From Methanobacterium spitsbergense (lineage in GTDB: Archaea > Methanobacteriota > Methanobacteria > Methanobacteriales > Methanobacteriaceae): DNA of 14,913 bases. A program made the position numbers and the translations under genes. Below are positions 1-7,503 of the stretch, piece after piece. The DNA lies in contig NZ_JAIOUQ010000015.1 of the NCBI RefSeq assembly GCF_019931065.1, positions 1 to 14,913 on the forward strand, written 5' to 3'. Below the pieces are notes generated by a model that was not told where the DNA came from, made no database searches, and was given only the letters and a program-made list of their open reading frames with translations. Within the stretch, counting starts at the first letter, position 1. Each line of letters opens with the position of its first letter.

Positions 1-169
1 TTCATAGAATGATATTTTCACACTCCAGCCAACGCCAAATAAATCGTAGCACATACTATACTACTGACTTGTAGATTTGCAAAATAATTAGAAATTAATG
101 CAACATATTGTTGAATTTAGATCTTCTATATTATTATATAGAAAGTAAAGCCTGTATTTCAATGATTAA

Positions 170-191
170 GAATAAAAAAGAAAAAAATGGA
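170..191 (-). terminator. T-rich terminator after rubrerythrin
   Basis: Immediately after the rubrerythrin stop, the minus strand runs into a tract that is nearly all T (the plus strand reads aataaaaaagaaaaaaatgg). Archaeal transcription commonly ends at such U-tracts without needing a hairpin. No stem is visible, so the call rests on composition and position only. Confidence 0.5.
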
Positions 192-683
192 TTAATCAAT
201 TTTCTTAAATTCTGCTTTAGGCGCACCACACACAGAACATATATCTGGAGCTTCTTTCTCTACAGTATTTCCACAGAAATTGCATACATAATAAGGAACT
301 TCTACATTTTCTCCCAATGCTTCCAATGCTTTACTGTACAGATCTGCATGAATCTCTTCCACCTGATTGGCAACATTAAAAGTCCAATGAGCTTCCTTAT
401 TGTTTTCTTTTTCTGCCTCTTTTATAAAAGCAGGATACATTTCCTTAAATTCTTCAACTTCACCAGCAATGGCTTCTTTGAGATTTTCCTTTGTACTATT
501 AATGCCTTTCATTACTGTAAGATGGTTATGTGCATGGACAGTTTCTGCTTCTGCTGCAGCCCTAAACAATCTTGCAACTTGGAAAAATCCTTCTTCATCT
601 GCTTTCTTAGCAAAAGCTAAATATTTTCTATTTGCCTGTGATTCACCTGCAAATGCTTCCTTTAAATTGTCTATAGTAGCCAT
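192..683 (-). CDS. rbr: Rubrerythrin
   Basis: This is a 163-residue non-haem di-iron protein that reduces hydrogen peroxide using electrons from rubredoxin or a similar carrier, a cytoplasmic oxidative-stress defence typical of anaerobes. The N-terminal four-helix domain carries the expected iron ligands: E14 (in GESQAN), E47 with H50 (ExxH), E75 and E78, then E109 with H112 (second ExxH). The C-terminal rubredoxin-like domain has a pair of CxxC knuckles, C134/C137 and C149/C152 (CNFCG and CSVCG), which bind a mononuclear iron. Length and domain order match the short classical family. The ATG is preceded by a strong GGAGGAG site 5 bases upstream, which fixes the start. It stands alone, with its own TATA-like promoter and a T-rich terminator. 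It sits back to back with a decayed transporter gene. Confidence 0.95.
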   Translation of the reverse strand: MATIDNLKEAFAGESQANRKYLAFAKKADEEGFFQVARLFRAAAEAETVHAHNHLTVMKGINSTKENLKEAIAGEVEEFKEMYPAFIKEAEKENNKEAHWTFNVANQVEEIHADLYSKALEALGENVEVPYYVCNFCGNTVEKEAPDICSVCGAPKAEFKKID

Positions 684-738
684 TTTTCTCCTCCAATAAA
701 TATATTAAATTTGTATTAATATTATATATTTATAAAAA
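684..738 (-). promoter_or_regulatory. Rubrerythrin promoter and ribosome-binding site
   Basis: Read on the minus strand, TTTTTATAAATATAT at about 724-738 fits an archaeal TATA box, with the start codon about 42 bases downstream. That leaves a short leader containing GGAGGAG (about 689-695). No clear operator palindrome is visible, so regulation by peroxide cannot be read from the sequence. Confidence 0.6.
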
Positions 739-780
739 CTTCATAATAAATTTTCCATCTATATTAAATATATTCTTGTC

Positions 781-1020
781 AAACTAATTTTCCTAGTAAA
801 AGTTGATGTACTATTTCCTGCCAATTCCTGCAGCCATAGCAAAACAGTACACCAGGAGATCAAAAGTTGGATGATACTCTCAACTATAATGGGTATAGTC
901 TTTACAACACTGGATTTGTTGTTATCTTACATATTCAACCTTTATTCAGGAGCTACCATTGTAATGATCTTAGCTGTAGTATTCCTAATTCATACTACAT
1001 TAATGATTAAATATAAATAA
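781..1020 (+). pseudogene. C-terminal remnant of a metal ABC transporter permease (ZnuB/MntB-like), frameshifted
   Basis: The stretch 871-1020 reads MILSTIMGIVFTTLDLLLSY, then NLYSGATIV and a final hydrophobic helix ending in KYK before TAA. It matches the last two membrane helices of zinc/manganese ABC permeases, whose hallmark here is SGATIV. Just upstream in a different frame (about 815-870) lies LPIPAAIAKQYTRRSK, the conserved P-A-A-x-A segment that precedes those helices in the same family. Further upstream the frame changes back (KLIFLVKVDVL, 781-813). At least two frameshifts therefore break about 80 codons, and the N-terminal two-thirds is missing. No partner ATPase or binding protein is nearby. 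The family match is from memory of the motif, but two independent family segments in the right order make it fairly firm. Confidence 0.72.
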
Positions 1021-1057
1021 TTATTCTTAGTTTTTTTTTGCAATTATCATTATTAAG

Positions 1058-1066
1058 TTATAATAA
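1058..1066 (+). promoter_or_regulatory. TATA-like box for the 1089 gene (leaderless start)
   Basis: TTATAATAA is centred about 26 bp before the ATG at 1089, and no Shine-Dalgarno-like sequence lies between them. In archaea transcription starts about 25 bp after the TATA box, so this arrangement predicts a leaderless or nearly leaderless mRNA. Confidence 0.45.
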
Positions 1067-1088
1067 AAAGTAAAACAGATATTAAATT

Positions 1089-1733
1089 ATGAAATCTAAA
1101 ATATCTCTGTTAATAATAGTAGTGCTTATTTTAGCTTTTAATATTTCATCTGCTTATGCAGATGTAATTGAACCTGGAAAAAAGGAGATCAAACTCTCCT
1201 ACAAAATATCTAATATCAACAGTTTTCCAATGTACGTTTTTCTTCTCCACGGCAGTCCTTCACCTCAATATGAAATTCTAAATGCAAGTGAATTCAGTTT
1301 TTACAAGTTAAGCACAGCTTCAATATACGCTGTTAAAAGATCTTCATTCAACATGGACTCTTTAAACCAGAACAACCAAGGTGTTATAGAAGATTTTTTT
1401 AAAAATAATTCCAATGTGATACATTCAAATTTAGAGCTTGAAGGTAGTTATGGAACAGTCGATCAGAATAATCAACTTAATGGTGCACTAATAGTTCTAG
1501 AAATTGTATCAGTGAATGAAACCGCACTTGAAATAGAAAAATCAAAGATTATATTCAGCTTTACTGATGGAACGACCCAGGAAAAAGCATTTAAAGCCGG
1601 TAACACAACACCGGTTCCAACAAAAACCAAACAAATCGCTATAATCGACTACCTATGGTACTTGATTCTACCATTATTAGCTGCAATCGCCATAATATGT
1701 ATATTACTTTATAGGAGAAAAGAATCTTCATAA
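1089..1733 (+). CDS. Secreted, C-terminally membrane-anchored protein of unknown function
   Basis: The 214-residue product begins with a classic signal peptide: positively charged MKSK, a hydrophobic core, and a probable signal-peptidase I site after A22-Y23-A24. Residues 25 to about 185 form a predicted extracytoplasmic domain rich in Asn, Ser and beta-type alternation. Notable segments are FPMYVFLLHGSPSPQYEIL and SIYAVKRSSF. The chain ends with a Pro/Thr-rich spacer (about 174-182), one membrane helix (about 190-208) and a basic RRKESS tail, so the domain should face outside with the tail in the cytoplasm. I do not recognise the family. The next gene, 89 bp downstream on the same strand, encodes a small membrane protein and may be co-transcribed. 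A surface or redox-sensing role would be a guess. Confidence 0.8.
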   Translation: MKSKISLLIIVVLILAFNISSAYADVIEPGKKEIKLSYKISNINSFPMYVFLLHGSPSPQYEILNASEFSFYKLSTASIYAVKRSSFNMDSLNQNNQGVIEDFFKNNSNVIHSNLELEGSYGTVDQNNQLNGALIVLEIVSVNETALEIEKSKIIFSFTDGTTQEKAFKAGNTTPVPTKTKQIAIIDYLWYLILPLLAAIAIICILLYRRKESS

Positions 1734-1822
1734 AAGTAGATTTTATAGTTTAAGCGAAAAAAAATTTAAAAATCTAAGATTATGAAGTAAATCCTCTTTA
1801 AAGCAAAAAAGGGTATCAAATA

Positions 1823-2128
1823 ATGGGTTATTTAACTGTATGGATCCTGACCGTTATCATTGAATTTATAATTATATGGATATTGGTAAAAGACAACCCA
1901 TGGTTGCTCCTACTCTATTCTGTGATTATAAACTCATTAACACTTCCAATAGCAACTTACAGTTACATTAACCTATTACCAAATATTTATCTAGTAGAAA
2001 TAACGGTAATTATAATTGAAAGCATACTATTAATGTTTCTATTAAAAATAAAATATCCTAAAGCTCTTATGATCTCAGCAGCAGCTAACACAGTGACAGC
2101 ATTTATCGGATATCTCATGAGCATTTAG
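1823..2128 (+). CDS. Small four-helix membrane protein, unknown function
   Basis: The 101-residue product is almost entirely hydrophobic, with about four predicted membrane helices (roughly residues 3-22, 26-46, 55-75 and 80-100) and very short loops containing KDNPW and KIKYPKA. There is no signal peptide beyond the first helix and no recognisable catalytic motif. It lies 89 bp after the secreted anchored protein, on the same strand, with only a weak purine-rich stretch (AAAAGGG) upstream. The two could form a two-gene unit in which this one is a membrane partner; that is inference from position only. Codon use resembles its neighbours. Confidence 0.7.
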   Translation: MGYLTVWILTVIIEFIIIWILVKDNPWLLLLYSVIINSLTLPIATYSYINLLPNIYLVEITVIIIESILLMFLLKIKYPKALMISAAANTVTAFIGYLMSI

Positions 2129-2665
2129 TACCAAAAAAGAGAAAAATAATAAAAAAATATCTATAATTTTATTCAAATAGACAATATTTACTTTTTAAGG
2201 ACTTTGATTCCACTTTCAATTCCAATAATAAACTTCATCAACAATTTCAGAGAATACAATTTTAAACTACTCCCAGAATGGTATTGAGTTCTGTTTCGAG
2301 TTTTTTAGAATATTCTATGGTGAATTTAATGTCATAAATAAAGTTCCTTTATTTCATTATTCCAATATATTACGAATACATTTTAAAAAATATGTTAATT
2401 CTTATTCCTCAATTTTCCATCAATAAGTTAAAAAAATAGATTCCTTACTTTTCCTTTTTTTATTCTTTTTTACATGGTTTTTGACACTTTATTATTTATC
2501 AAAATTAAAATAAATTGTATTATTATGCTAATTTACAGAATACAATTATTTGAATTATACTAGTCAATCCTTAATTTTTTTGAATAATCATCGCTTCTAG
2601 AATTAAACCTTAAAAATCGGCAGGGAAAATATAAACCACTGCCAACCAATATTAATTAGATACAA
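2129..2665. other. AT-rich intergenic region, no convincing gene
   Basis: This 537-bp gap is strongly AT-rich and full of stops. On the minus strand, 2262-2348 holds a short open stretch (reading FTIEYSKKLETELNTILGVV before TAA), and 2188-2238 another ending in IIGIESGIKVLKK before TAA. They are in different frames with no start or ribosome site and might be worn remains of one small gene. The signal is too weak to call. The right end holds the RNase III promoter. Confidence 0.5.
2626..2635 (+). promoter_or_regulatory. TATA-like box for rnc
   Basis: AAAATATAAA is centred about 35 bp before the rnc ATG and is preceded by GGCAGGG rather than AT sequence, so the box stands out. It predicts transcription starting about 8-12 bases before the ATG. 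No Shine-Dalgarno sequence fits in so short a leader. Confidence 0.5.
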
Positions 2666-3316
2666 ATGAAATTACTAAAAAAATTTTCAATTGAACCTAA
2701 AAATATTCATCTTTATAAACTAGCATTTCTTCATGAGTCTTATTCCAACGAAAATAATCTCAATGAATGCTATGAACGATTAGAGTTTTTAGGTGATGCA
2801 GTCCTGGATCTGGTGGTGTCAGAATTCCTATACAATAGCGATCCCAATTTAACTGAAGGTCAATTAACTCGTATGCGTTCTAATTATGTTTGTAAAAAAG
2901 CAATTTATACATATTCTATGGAATTGGGATTGAATAAACATATCAAATTAGGTGGACCTGAATTAAGTAGAAGAGAAACAGATTCTGTTATTAGTGATGT
3001 TTTTGAATCATTTATTGGAGCTTTATATCTCGATTTAGGTTTGGATACAGTTAAAGAATTTCTTTCACAAACAGTTTTACCCCATATAGAAAACAAATCT
3101 ACATTTTTTATTGATTACAAATCAGAATTAAAACTATTATGTGATCAGAATGCCTTTGAAGTTGCCTACGAATTAATCAACGAAGAAGGAGAACCACATA
3201 ATAAAACATTTACAATGGTGGCCATAATTAATGAAAAAAATTATGGAACAGGTGTTGGGGGAAGTAAAAAAGAAGCACAACAAAACGCCGCTAGAATGGC
3301 CTTAGATAAATTATAA
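2666..3316 (+). CDS. rnc: Ribonuclease III
   Basis: This 216-residue enzyme cuts double-stranded RNA, for example in rRNA precursors and structured or antisense transcripts, leaving two-base 3' overhangs. The N-terminal catalytic domain (about 1-145) has the family signature [13 protein letters not shown] at 37-49. The four metal-binding acids are all present: E40 and D44 in the signature, D111 and E114 in [14 protein letters not shown]. The C-terminal double-stranded-RNA-binding domain spans about 150-216, with the expected end [16 protein letters not shown]. Length is close to bacterial RNase III (about 225). The ATG has a TATA box about 35 bp upstream and no ribosome site, consistent with a nearly leaderless message. 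RNase III is sporadic among archaea, so the gene was probably acquired from bacteria; its base composition no longer differs from its neighbours. No obvious operon partner. Confidence 0.95.
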   Translation: MKLLKKFSIEPKNIHLYKLAFLHESYSNENNLNECYERLEFLGDAVLDLVVSEFLYNSDPNLTEGQLTRMRSNYVCKKAIYTYSMELGLNKHIKLGGPELSRRETDSVISDVFESFIGALYLDLGLDTVKEFLSQTVLPHIENKSTFFIDYKSELKLLCDQNAFEVAYELINEEGEPHNKTFTMVAIINEKNYGTGVGGSKKEAQQNAARMALDKL

Positions 3317-3668
3317 AAAGAGCTTGAGTTATTGATGTTTTATTTCTGCCATTTATGTTCTATCAACGCAGTATACTGTCTTTCCATTACAACAAATATT
3401 CATAAATTTACTATTTCATATGGGAGGATCTATATGTTTTAGAGAATATAATGCAGTCTGATCACAACTTGAATGCTTGTTTGTACCCATTTATATACAT
3501 GGATGCCTATTTTCTAAATAGTTATAAATCTAATTTATTTTATATTCATGAATAAAAAAAATAACTTTAGTTACAACTATTAATCACTAAAAATTATCAA
3601 GAACTATTATTTTTATATGTATGTTGACGATACTAACTCATGATGTAGTGATAAATATTCTTATTTAA
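3317..3668. other. Intergenic region without a clear gene
   Basis: AT-rich and stop-dense on both strands. A good ribosome-site-like GGGAGGATCTAT at about 3421-3432 leads only into ATG TTT TAG, a two-codon reading frame. A TATA-like TTTATATAC occurs near 3490-3498 with no gene behind it. Near the right end, TTTTTATATG (about 3610-3618) or GATAAATATT (about 3650-3659) could be the promoter of the phosphoesterase. Confidence 0.5.
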
Positions 3669-3689
3669 ATGTACAAGATTAATTTATTT

Positions 3690-3697
3690 AAGGAGGT
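3690..3697 (+). promoter_or_regulatory. Strong Shine-Dalgarno site that points to a TTG start
   Basis: AAGGAGGT lies inside the longest possible reading frame, 19 bases after its first ATG (3669) and 7 bases before an in-frame TTG at 3705. A full-strength site at ideal spacing is better explained by initiation at the TTG than by chance within the coding sequence. Confidence 0.75.
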
Positions 3698-3704
3698 TCT
3701 TCCT

Positions 3705-5315
3705 TTGGATTCTAAAAAAATAGACAAAAATTTTTTGAATGTAGAAATAAGTATCCCTTTTTCGGATAAAATTGAAGATCCATCTGTGATTGATCCAACA
3801 GAACGTATAAGTATAGTTTTCAGTGCCGATTTAGATATGAGCACAGTTCAAGAAGGAATAAAACTTTATAAAGTTAAATCTGATGGAAAAGAAGTAGAAA
3901 CGAATATTACAATAACTGCTGATGAAAATTCACAATCATTTCTTTTTATTAATAAATCTGACAATGTCAAATTTGCTGAAGGTGAAGAATATAAACTTTC
4001 CATAAATAAAAATGTAAAATCTTTAAGCGGAGCATCTTTAAAAGAGGAATTCACAAATTATTTTGCAATGGATTATTCATTTAATCTAAATTCAGAGGGA
4101 ATTATAGAGTTAAATAATGAAAGAACGTTAATAATATGTATAAGTGATATACATTTAGGTGCAAACGACAGCTTTGCTGAAATAACCAAGAACCGAGATG
4201 TTTTGGTTGATTTTCTAAACCATGTTAGGATTTCCCCTAATATAAAAGAATTGGTGATAGCAGGTGATCTGATTGACGAATGGTTTGTTCCAATGAATTT
4301 AGATACATTTAATGGGAAAACACAACTAGACTTCGTAAAATCTGTAGCATTTAACAATAAACCAGTGATAGATGCTTTTAATAACATAATACAAGATGGA
4401 AAAGTAAAAGTGACATATGTACCTGGAAATCATGATTTATTAATAAATTCCGATGATATTCAAAGTATTATGCCTGGAATATCTCAAGCTCGCGATATTA
4501 AAGGTTTAGGAGCCTATACTCCAGTAGACTATTCAGAAATAATCATTGAACATGGACATAGATATAATTTTTATTGTGCCCCTGATTATTCAAACAAACA
4601 CATAACACATAATGATTCAATACTCCCCCCAGGATATTTCTTTACAAGAATGGCAACCAGTTCAGTTATTCAAGGTCGCCAAAAAAAAGATATTAATTTA
4701 CCCCCTGTTAATAAAAATGAACTTGGAGTGGATCAATATGGTTATTTCCTTTATTGGAATGTTTGGAAAAGTCTAATAACAGATTTCCCAATAAAAGAAG
4801 GATTAGATGAGAAAGTTATAAACACAGGTATCGATGGATACACTGATTTTTATGCAATAGATGATATTTTACCATACCAAAATCCTGAAAATAATTATAT
4901 TGATCTAAATTTATACAAGGGAATTATTGAAACATGGGATGAAAGGCAGAACAAAAATTTAGTCTCTATTAAAATTCCGATTGAAGAAGCCGTCTTGAAA
5001 GGAACTTTTGCAAGCCATCTTGATGATCAATCCGTTGTCCAATACTTTAATAATCCCGTTTCTGAAAAACGAATTGTAATATTTGGTCATTCCCATGAGG
5101 CAAGACAAATAGCATCTTTCAATAAAAAGAATGAAAAAAATGTATATGTAAATTCAGGTACTTGGATTGATAAAAATGAACTTACTAGGACATTTGTAGT
5201 CATAATCCCCCAAAAAAGCAAAGATTCAACTCCAACTTATGTAAATCTTTATCAATATTCTGAAAGTGGCGATATTAAAAAAATATATTCCCAAGCACTC
5301 ATAAACCTTAAATAA
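3705..5315 (+). CDS. Ig-like domain plus calcineurin-type metallophosphoesterase
   Basis: From the TTG start the product is 536 residues; a start at ATG 3669 would add 12. Residues about 20-125 resemble the SbsA/Big_5 Ig-like fold (IVFSADLDM near the start, GEEYKLSINKNVKSLSGASL near the end). The rest is a binuclear-metal phosphoesterase with all five motifs: SDIHLG (D148, H150), AGDLID (D188), GNHD (241-244), EHGHRY (H283, H285) and GHSH (461-464). It should hydrolyse a phosphoester, but the substrate cannot be told. UDP-diacylglucosamine hydrolases and nucleases share these motifs. The long stretch between the fourth and fifth motifs (about 175 residues) is larger than in simple family members and may form a substrate cap. 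There is no signal peptide or membrane helix, so it appears cytoplasmic, which is odd for a protein with a surface-type Ig-like domain. It is a single-gene unit. Confidence 0.85.
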   Translation: MDSKKIDKNFLNVEISIPFSDKIEDPSVIDPTERISIVFSADLDMSTVQEGIKLYKVKSDGKEVETNITITADENSQSFLFINKSDNVKFAEGEEYKLSINKNVKSLSGASLKEEFTNYFAMDYSFNLNSEGIIELNNERTLIICISDIHLGANDSFAEITKNRDVLVDFLNHVRISPNIKELVIAGDLIDEWFVPMNLDTFNGKTQLDFVKSVAFNNKPVIDAFNNIIQDGKVKVTYVPGNHDLLINSDDIQSIMPGISQARDIKGLGAYTPVDYSEIIIEHGHRYNFYCAPDYSNKHITHNDSILPPGYFFTRMATSSVIQGRQKKDINLPPVNKNELGVDQYGYFLYWNVWKSLITDFPIKEGLDEKVINTGIDGYTDFYAIDDILPYQNPENNYIDLNLYKGIIETWDERQNKNLVSIKIPIEEAVLKGTFASHLDDQSVVQYFNNPVSEKRIVIFGHSHEARQIASFNKKNEKNVYVNSGTWIDKNELTRTFVVIIPQKSKDSTPTYVNLYQYSESGDIKKIYSQALINLK

Positions 5316-5335
5316 ATCATATTTAATAAAATTTT

Positions 5336-5354
5336 TATACTCTTTCTTTTTTTT
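5336..5354 (+). terminator. T-rich terminator after the phosphoesterase
   Basis: A pyrimidine tract ending TCTTTCTTTTTTTT starts about 25 bp after the phosphoesterase stop on the coding strand, in line with an archaeal U-tract terminator. No stem is evident. Confidence 0.5.
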
Positions 5355-5810
5355 AAAATCTTGAATATACTCCAATTTACATATTACATATACATGATAA
5401 ACTTAAACAAATTTCAAATGGCTTTATTTAGGAAATATTGCTATATAAATACTTTAATTAGCTAATTTAGCCTAATTTATTAAAAATTAGAATAAATTTT
5501 CTATAAATTGGATTTTTTTGACCTATTAAAATCAACCCAATTCTATTTTAAACAGAATGTTTTATAATTTCCTAATCCATTATTTTAGTTAATTCCAATT
5601 ACCTTTGATATTTTATAACTATAAAAAAATCATTAAAAAGAAAATTTGAAATAATATATCTCAGTTTGAATATTACACGCTTATTTGCTGTGGCCATTAA
5701 ATATTCTATTTCTTAACGTAATTCAACAACAAAATTAATAAAAGTCTTTGATTAGAATAATATATGTAAAAAAAATTGAAAATATAATTAAATTAACCGG
5801 ACGTATATGG
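5355..5810. other. AT-rich intergenic region
   Basis: About 450 bp with no convincing gene. A good TATA-like GCTATATAAATA at about 5440-5451 has no gene within reach, which would be consistent with an unannotated short transcript. The segment 5455-5490 repeats CTAATTTA-like octamers (tagctaatttagcctaattt), which looks like simple-sequence drift. A 34-codon open stretch on the minus strand (begins MATANKRVIFKLRYII) has no ribosome site and is judged chance. Confidence 0.45.
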
Positions 5811-6137
5811 ATGGATCCACTGTATCTCTTTATTCAACGATTAATAGGAGCCATACTTGGATTAGCACTAGTTTATTCTTCTTTTATGCTAATCAAAGTA
5901 CTCAAAAACAAGGAATTTGCTCTTTCAATGGTTTTTCTCAATAAAAACCGGATTATAAATCTTTTCGGATTGTTGGTTATTGCTACATTTTCAATCTTTT
6001 TAACTGGTTTAGATTACGTTTTTTTCGGAAACAGTATAACTGTAGAAATTTTATTGGATTTAAATGCTTTAATACTTTTAATATTTACATTTTCGATTCA
6101 AAAATTAATGAGGGGAGATGAAAGTAAATGGACATAA
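5811..6137 (+). CDS. Small membrane protein, first of a tandem paralogous pair
   Basis: The 108-residue product starts MDPLYLFIQR. A TTG at 5748 could add 21 residues, but those are charged and the ATG gives an N-terminus equivalent to that of the next protein. Three predicted membrane helices (about residues 8-26, 46-66, 76-95) are joined by a cytoplasmic-type loop with KVLKNKEFALSMVF. It ends with a charged tail (QKLMRGDESKWT). Helix order and loop pattern parallel the downstream protein, whose start codon overlaps its end by 10 bases, so the two are translationally coupled. I do not recognise the family. Short three-helix proteins of this pattern occur as accessory membrane components in other archaea, but no function can be assigned here. 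Confidence 0.72.
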   Translation: MDPLYLFIQRLIGAILGLALVYSSFMLIKVLKNKEFALSMVFLNKNRIINLFGLLVIATFSIFLTGLDYVFFGNSITVEILLDLNALILLIFTFSIQKLMRGDESKWT

Positions 6138-6499
6138 CAAACTCCTTTCTAAACACCACAAGTTCATTAATATTACTCATAATAACATTTACAACTTTTT
6201 ATTTCCCATTAAGAATATATTTGAATCTTTTAAAGTATAAAGAAGCATCTTTAGGTTTGATATTCACTAATTTAGACAGTAACATCAATGTATTTAAGAT
6301 ATATGCAATTGCAGTTTTGATATTTGCTATAAGTAGATTCCTAGATCTTTTTAATCTAATTTCAAATTATTCTTCTATAGATAACCTGGCAACATTACTA
6401 AATATAATAACAAATGTCCTTCTTATCTATGCATTTTACAAATTGTTGGTTATAATCCAAATAGACGAAAGTATGAATAAGGAACTAAATAAACCATAG
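6128..6499 (+). CDS. Small membrane protein, second of a tandem paralogous pair
   Basis: The 123-residue product has about three membrane helices (roughly 10-32, 56-76, 85-108) and a charged tail (IQIDESMNKELNKP). Its ATG lies inside the end of the preceding gene, overlapping by 10 bases, with GGGGAGATGA about 8 bases upstream as a good ribosome site. Aligned by eye, LNLLKYKEASLGLIF matches the KVLKNKEFALSMVF loop of its neighbour. The following helix ending SRFLDLF matches TGLDYVF, and both chains end near an IDE or GDE turn. This supports an old tandem duplication and probable heteromer formation in the membrane. The function is unknown. Confidence 0.75.
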   Translation: MDITNSFLNTTSSLILLIITFTTFYFPLRIYLNLLKYKEASLGLIFTNLDSNINVFKIYAIAVLIFAISRFLDLFNLISNYSSIDNLATLLNIITNVLLIYAFYKLLVIIQIDESMNKELNKP

Positions 6500-6818
6500 G
6501 TCACTAGATTTATTTTAATTAAAATGTCCATTAATTTATTTCATAAAATACAAATTCTATTTTCTAATTGTCACATTGTATGATTGATAGTAGGATGGAC
6601 ATTGGATTAAATGGAAAAGGATAAAAATATCTTTGTGATCTTATAATGTTTCTTTGATGGTTGATATAGACTAAATATGAAACATAAGACTTTACTATAA
6701 ATAAACACGTTTACTCTGCCACACATCTATTTATTTATATATTAACTTTCTATTATATCATTTAATCCAGGTTAATTTTAATTTAGATAAAACATTAAAG
6801 AAAAGAATTTGTTATTTT
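6500..6818. other. Intergenic region without a clear gene
   Basis: AT-rich, stop-dense sequence. A 9-bp inverted pair, AATGTCCAT near 6523 and ATGGACATT near 6594, is too widely spaced to form a useful hairpin. At the second arm a short reading frame begins MDIGLNGKG and stops. It recalls the start of a short-chain dehydrogenase but is too short to call. Confidence 0.4.
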
Positions 6819-6925
6819 TTAGATTGGTAATTGAAATAGAATTTAAAGCACTTTTCCTGGATTCTAATTTGCCAAATTCTACCTCTGTGATGTTTTATGA
6901 TTTTTTTAATGTTACCCCAGTTAGA
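6819..6925 (-). pseudogene. Decayed histidine-kinase C-terminus (HATPase remnant 1)
   Basis: On the minus strand, NIKKIIKHHRGRIW (about 6872-6913) matches the segment after the G2 box of HisKA-class kinases, usually VKKIIxxHxGRIW. The next codons have shifted frame: in one frame NPGK appears, in another FYF (6833-6841), and in a third LPI followed by TAA (6819-6830). Together they reconstruct the usual ending W-x-x-x-x-PGK-x-x-x-FYF-x-LPI. At least two frameshifts are needed, and the G2 box itself is lost (reads YFSNWG). Only the last 35 or so codons remain recognisable. The remaining upstream open stretch to 7003 shows no family motif. Confidence 0.68.
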
Positions 6926-7503
6926 GAAGTACTTACTGCTATAATCTGCCTTATAATTATTATACCAATAATCAATAGGATCTAAAATTCCGCTCTTATG
7001 CATTTGATCCTACTCCTTGGATATAGATTATTGGTAAATATGATAATAAATTTTATAGCATCAATATTGACTATAAAAGAATATAATATCCATATCCTGA
7101 TCATAAGAATATACTCAAAAAAAGAATAATTGGTTAAGAAATAAGATTTAAAAGGTTTAATAATTTTACAGAGTAGTTGGTAACCTAATCTATAATACTT
7201 TTTATTGTAAAAACAATTGACTTTAATATAGTATGTTGCCTGCATAATTTTACTATGTAATTGTGGCAACATTTCAATTTGTTATCTCTTCTTCATTATT
7301 AAATTAGCTTTGGATAGCGATATTCGCAAGGAACTGCAGTTTGACATTTACCACACTCAATATCTTGGATTATTTAACTCTTAGAATTTTATCCAGAACG
7401 AGAACAAGATCCATCATCTTTATCACTTTCAGTGATTGCTCAAGGTGAACACCTTTTGTGAACAAAAACTTATGATTAATGTGTTTACTTTCCAATTTTT
7501 GAA
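6926..7503. other. Stretch between kinase remnants, no intact gene
   Basis: Minus-strand open stretches here (for example 6982-7272) are Ile/Tyr/Lys-rich, lack any recognisable motif, and look like AT-rich chance or decayed sequence. The only ordered signal is the 36-bp repeat at 7211-7246. The segment 7290-7500 shows no coding pattern on either strand. Confidence 0.45.
7211..7246 (+). repeat. 36-bp direct repeat, left copy
   Basis: AAACAATTGACTTTAATATA followed by GTATGTTGCCTGCATA. It matches 14471-14506 at 32 of 36 positions in the same orientation. On the minus strand it can be read as ATYYIKVNCF, which resembles the extreme C-terminus of a histidine kinase (TFYFKVxSx), so both copies may descend from duplicated kinase ends. 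Confidence 0.65.

Noticed and set aside
1..107. Short open stretches at the left edge: minus from an ATG at 54 (MCYDLFGVGWSVKISFYE) and plus ending at 74 (HRMIFSHSSQRQINRSTYY).
   Set aside because: Both are cut by the edge, have no ribosome site and no family match, and cannot be told apart.
2188..2348. Two minus-strand peptides (SKKLETELNTILGVV; IIGIESGIKVLKK) that might be remains of one small gene.
   Set aside because: They are in different frames, lack a start and are short enough to arise by chance.
3421..3440. Good ribosome-site-like GGGAGGATCTAT before ATG TTT TAG.
   Set aside because: The frame has only two codons and no regulatory context next to a gene; it is probably chance.
5660..5715. 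Minus-strand open stretch starting MATANKRVIFKLRYII.
   Set aside because: No ribosome site, promoter or family pattern, and composition matches the AT-rich gap.
6523..6603. 9-bp inverted pair AATGTCCAT / ATGGACATT.
   Set aside because: Arms are about 60 bases apart in low-complexity DNA; no transposase or target duplication nearby.
6594..6650. Reading frame starting MDIGLNGKG, similar to the beginning of short-chain dehydrogenases.
   Set aside because: Only nine codons before a stop; no Rossmann glycine motif follows in any frame.
6982..7272. Minus-strand 96-codon open frame.
   Set aside because: Ile/Tyr/Lys-rich with no motif, no ribosome site, and it overlaps a repeat and a decayed kinase area; it looks like drift in AT-rich DNA.
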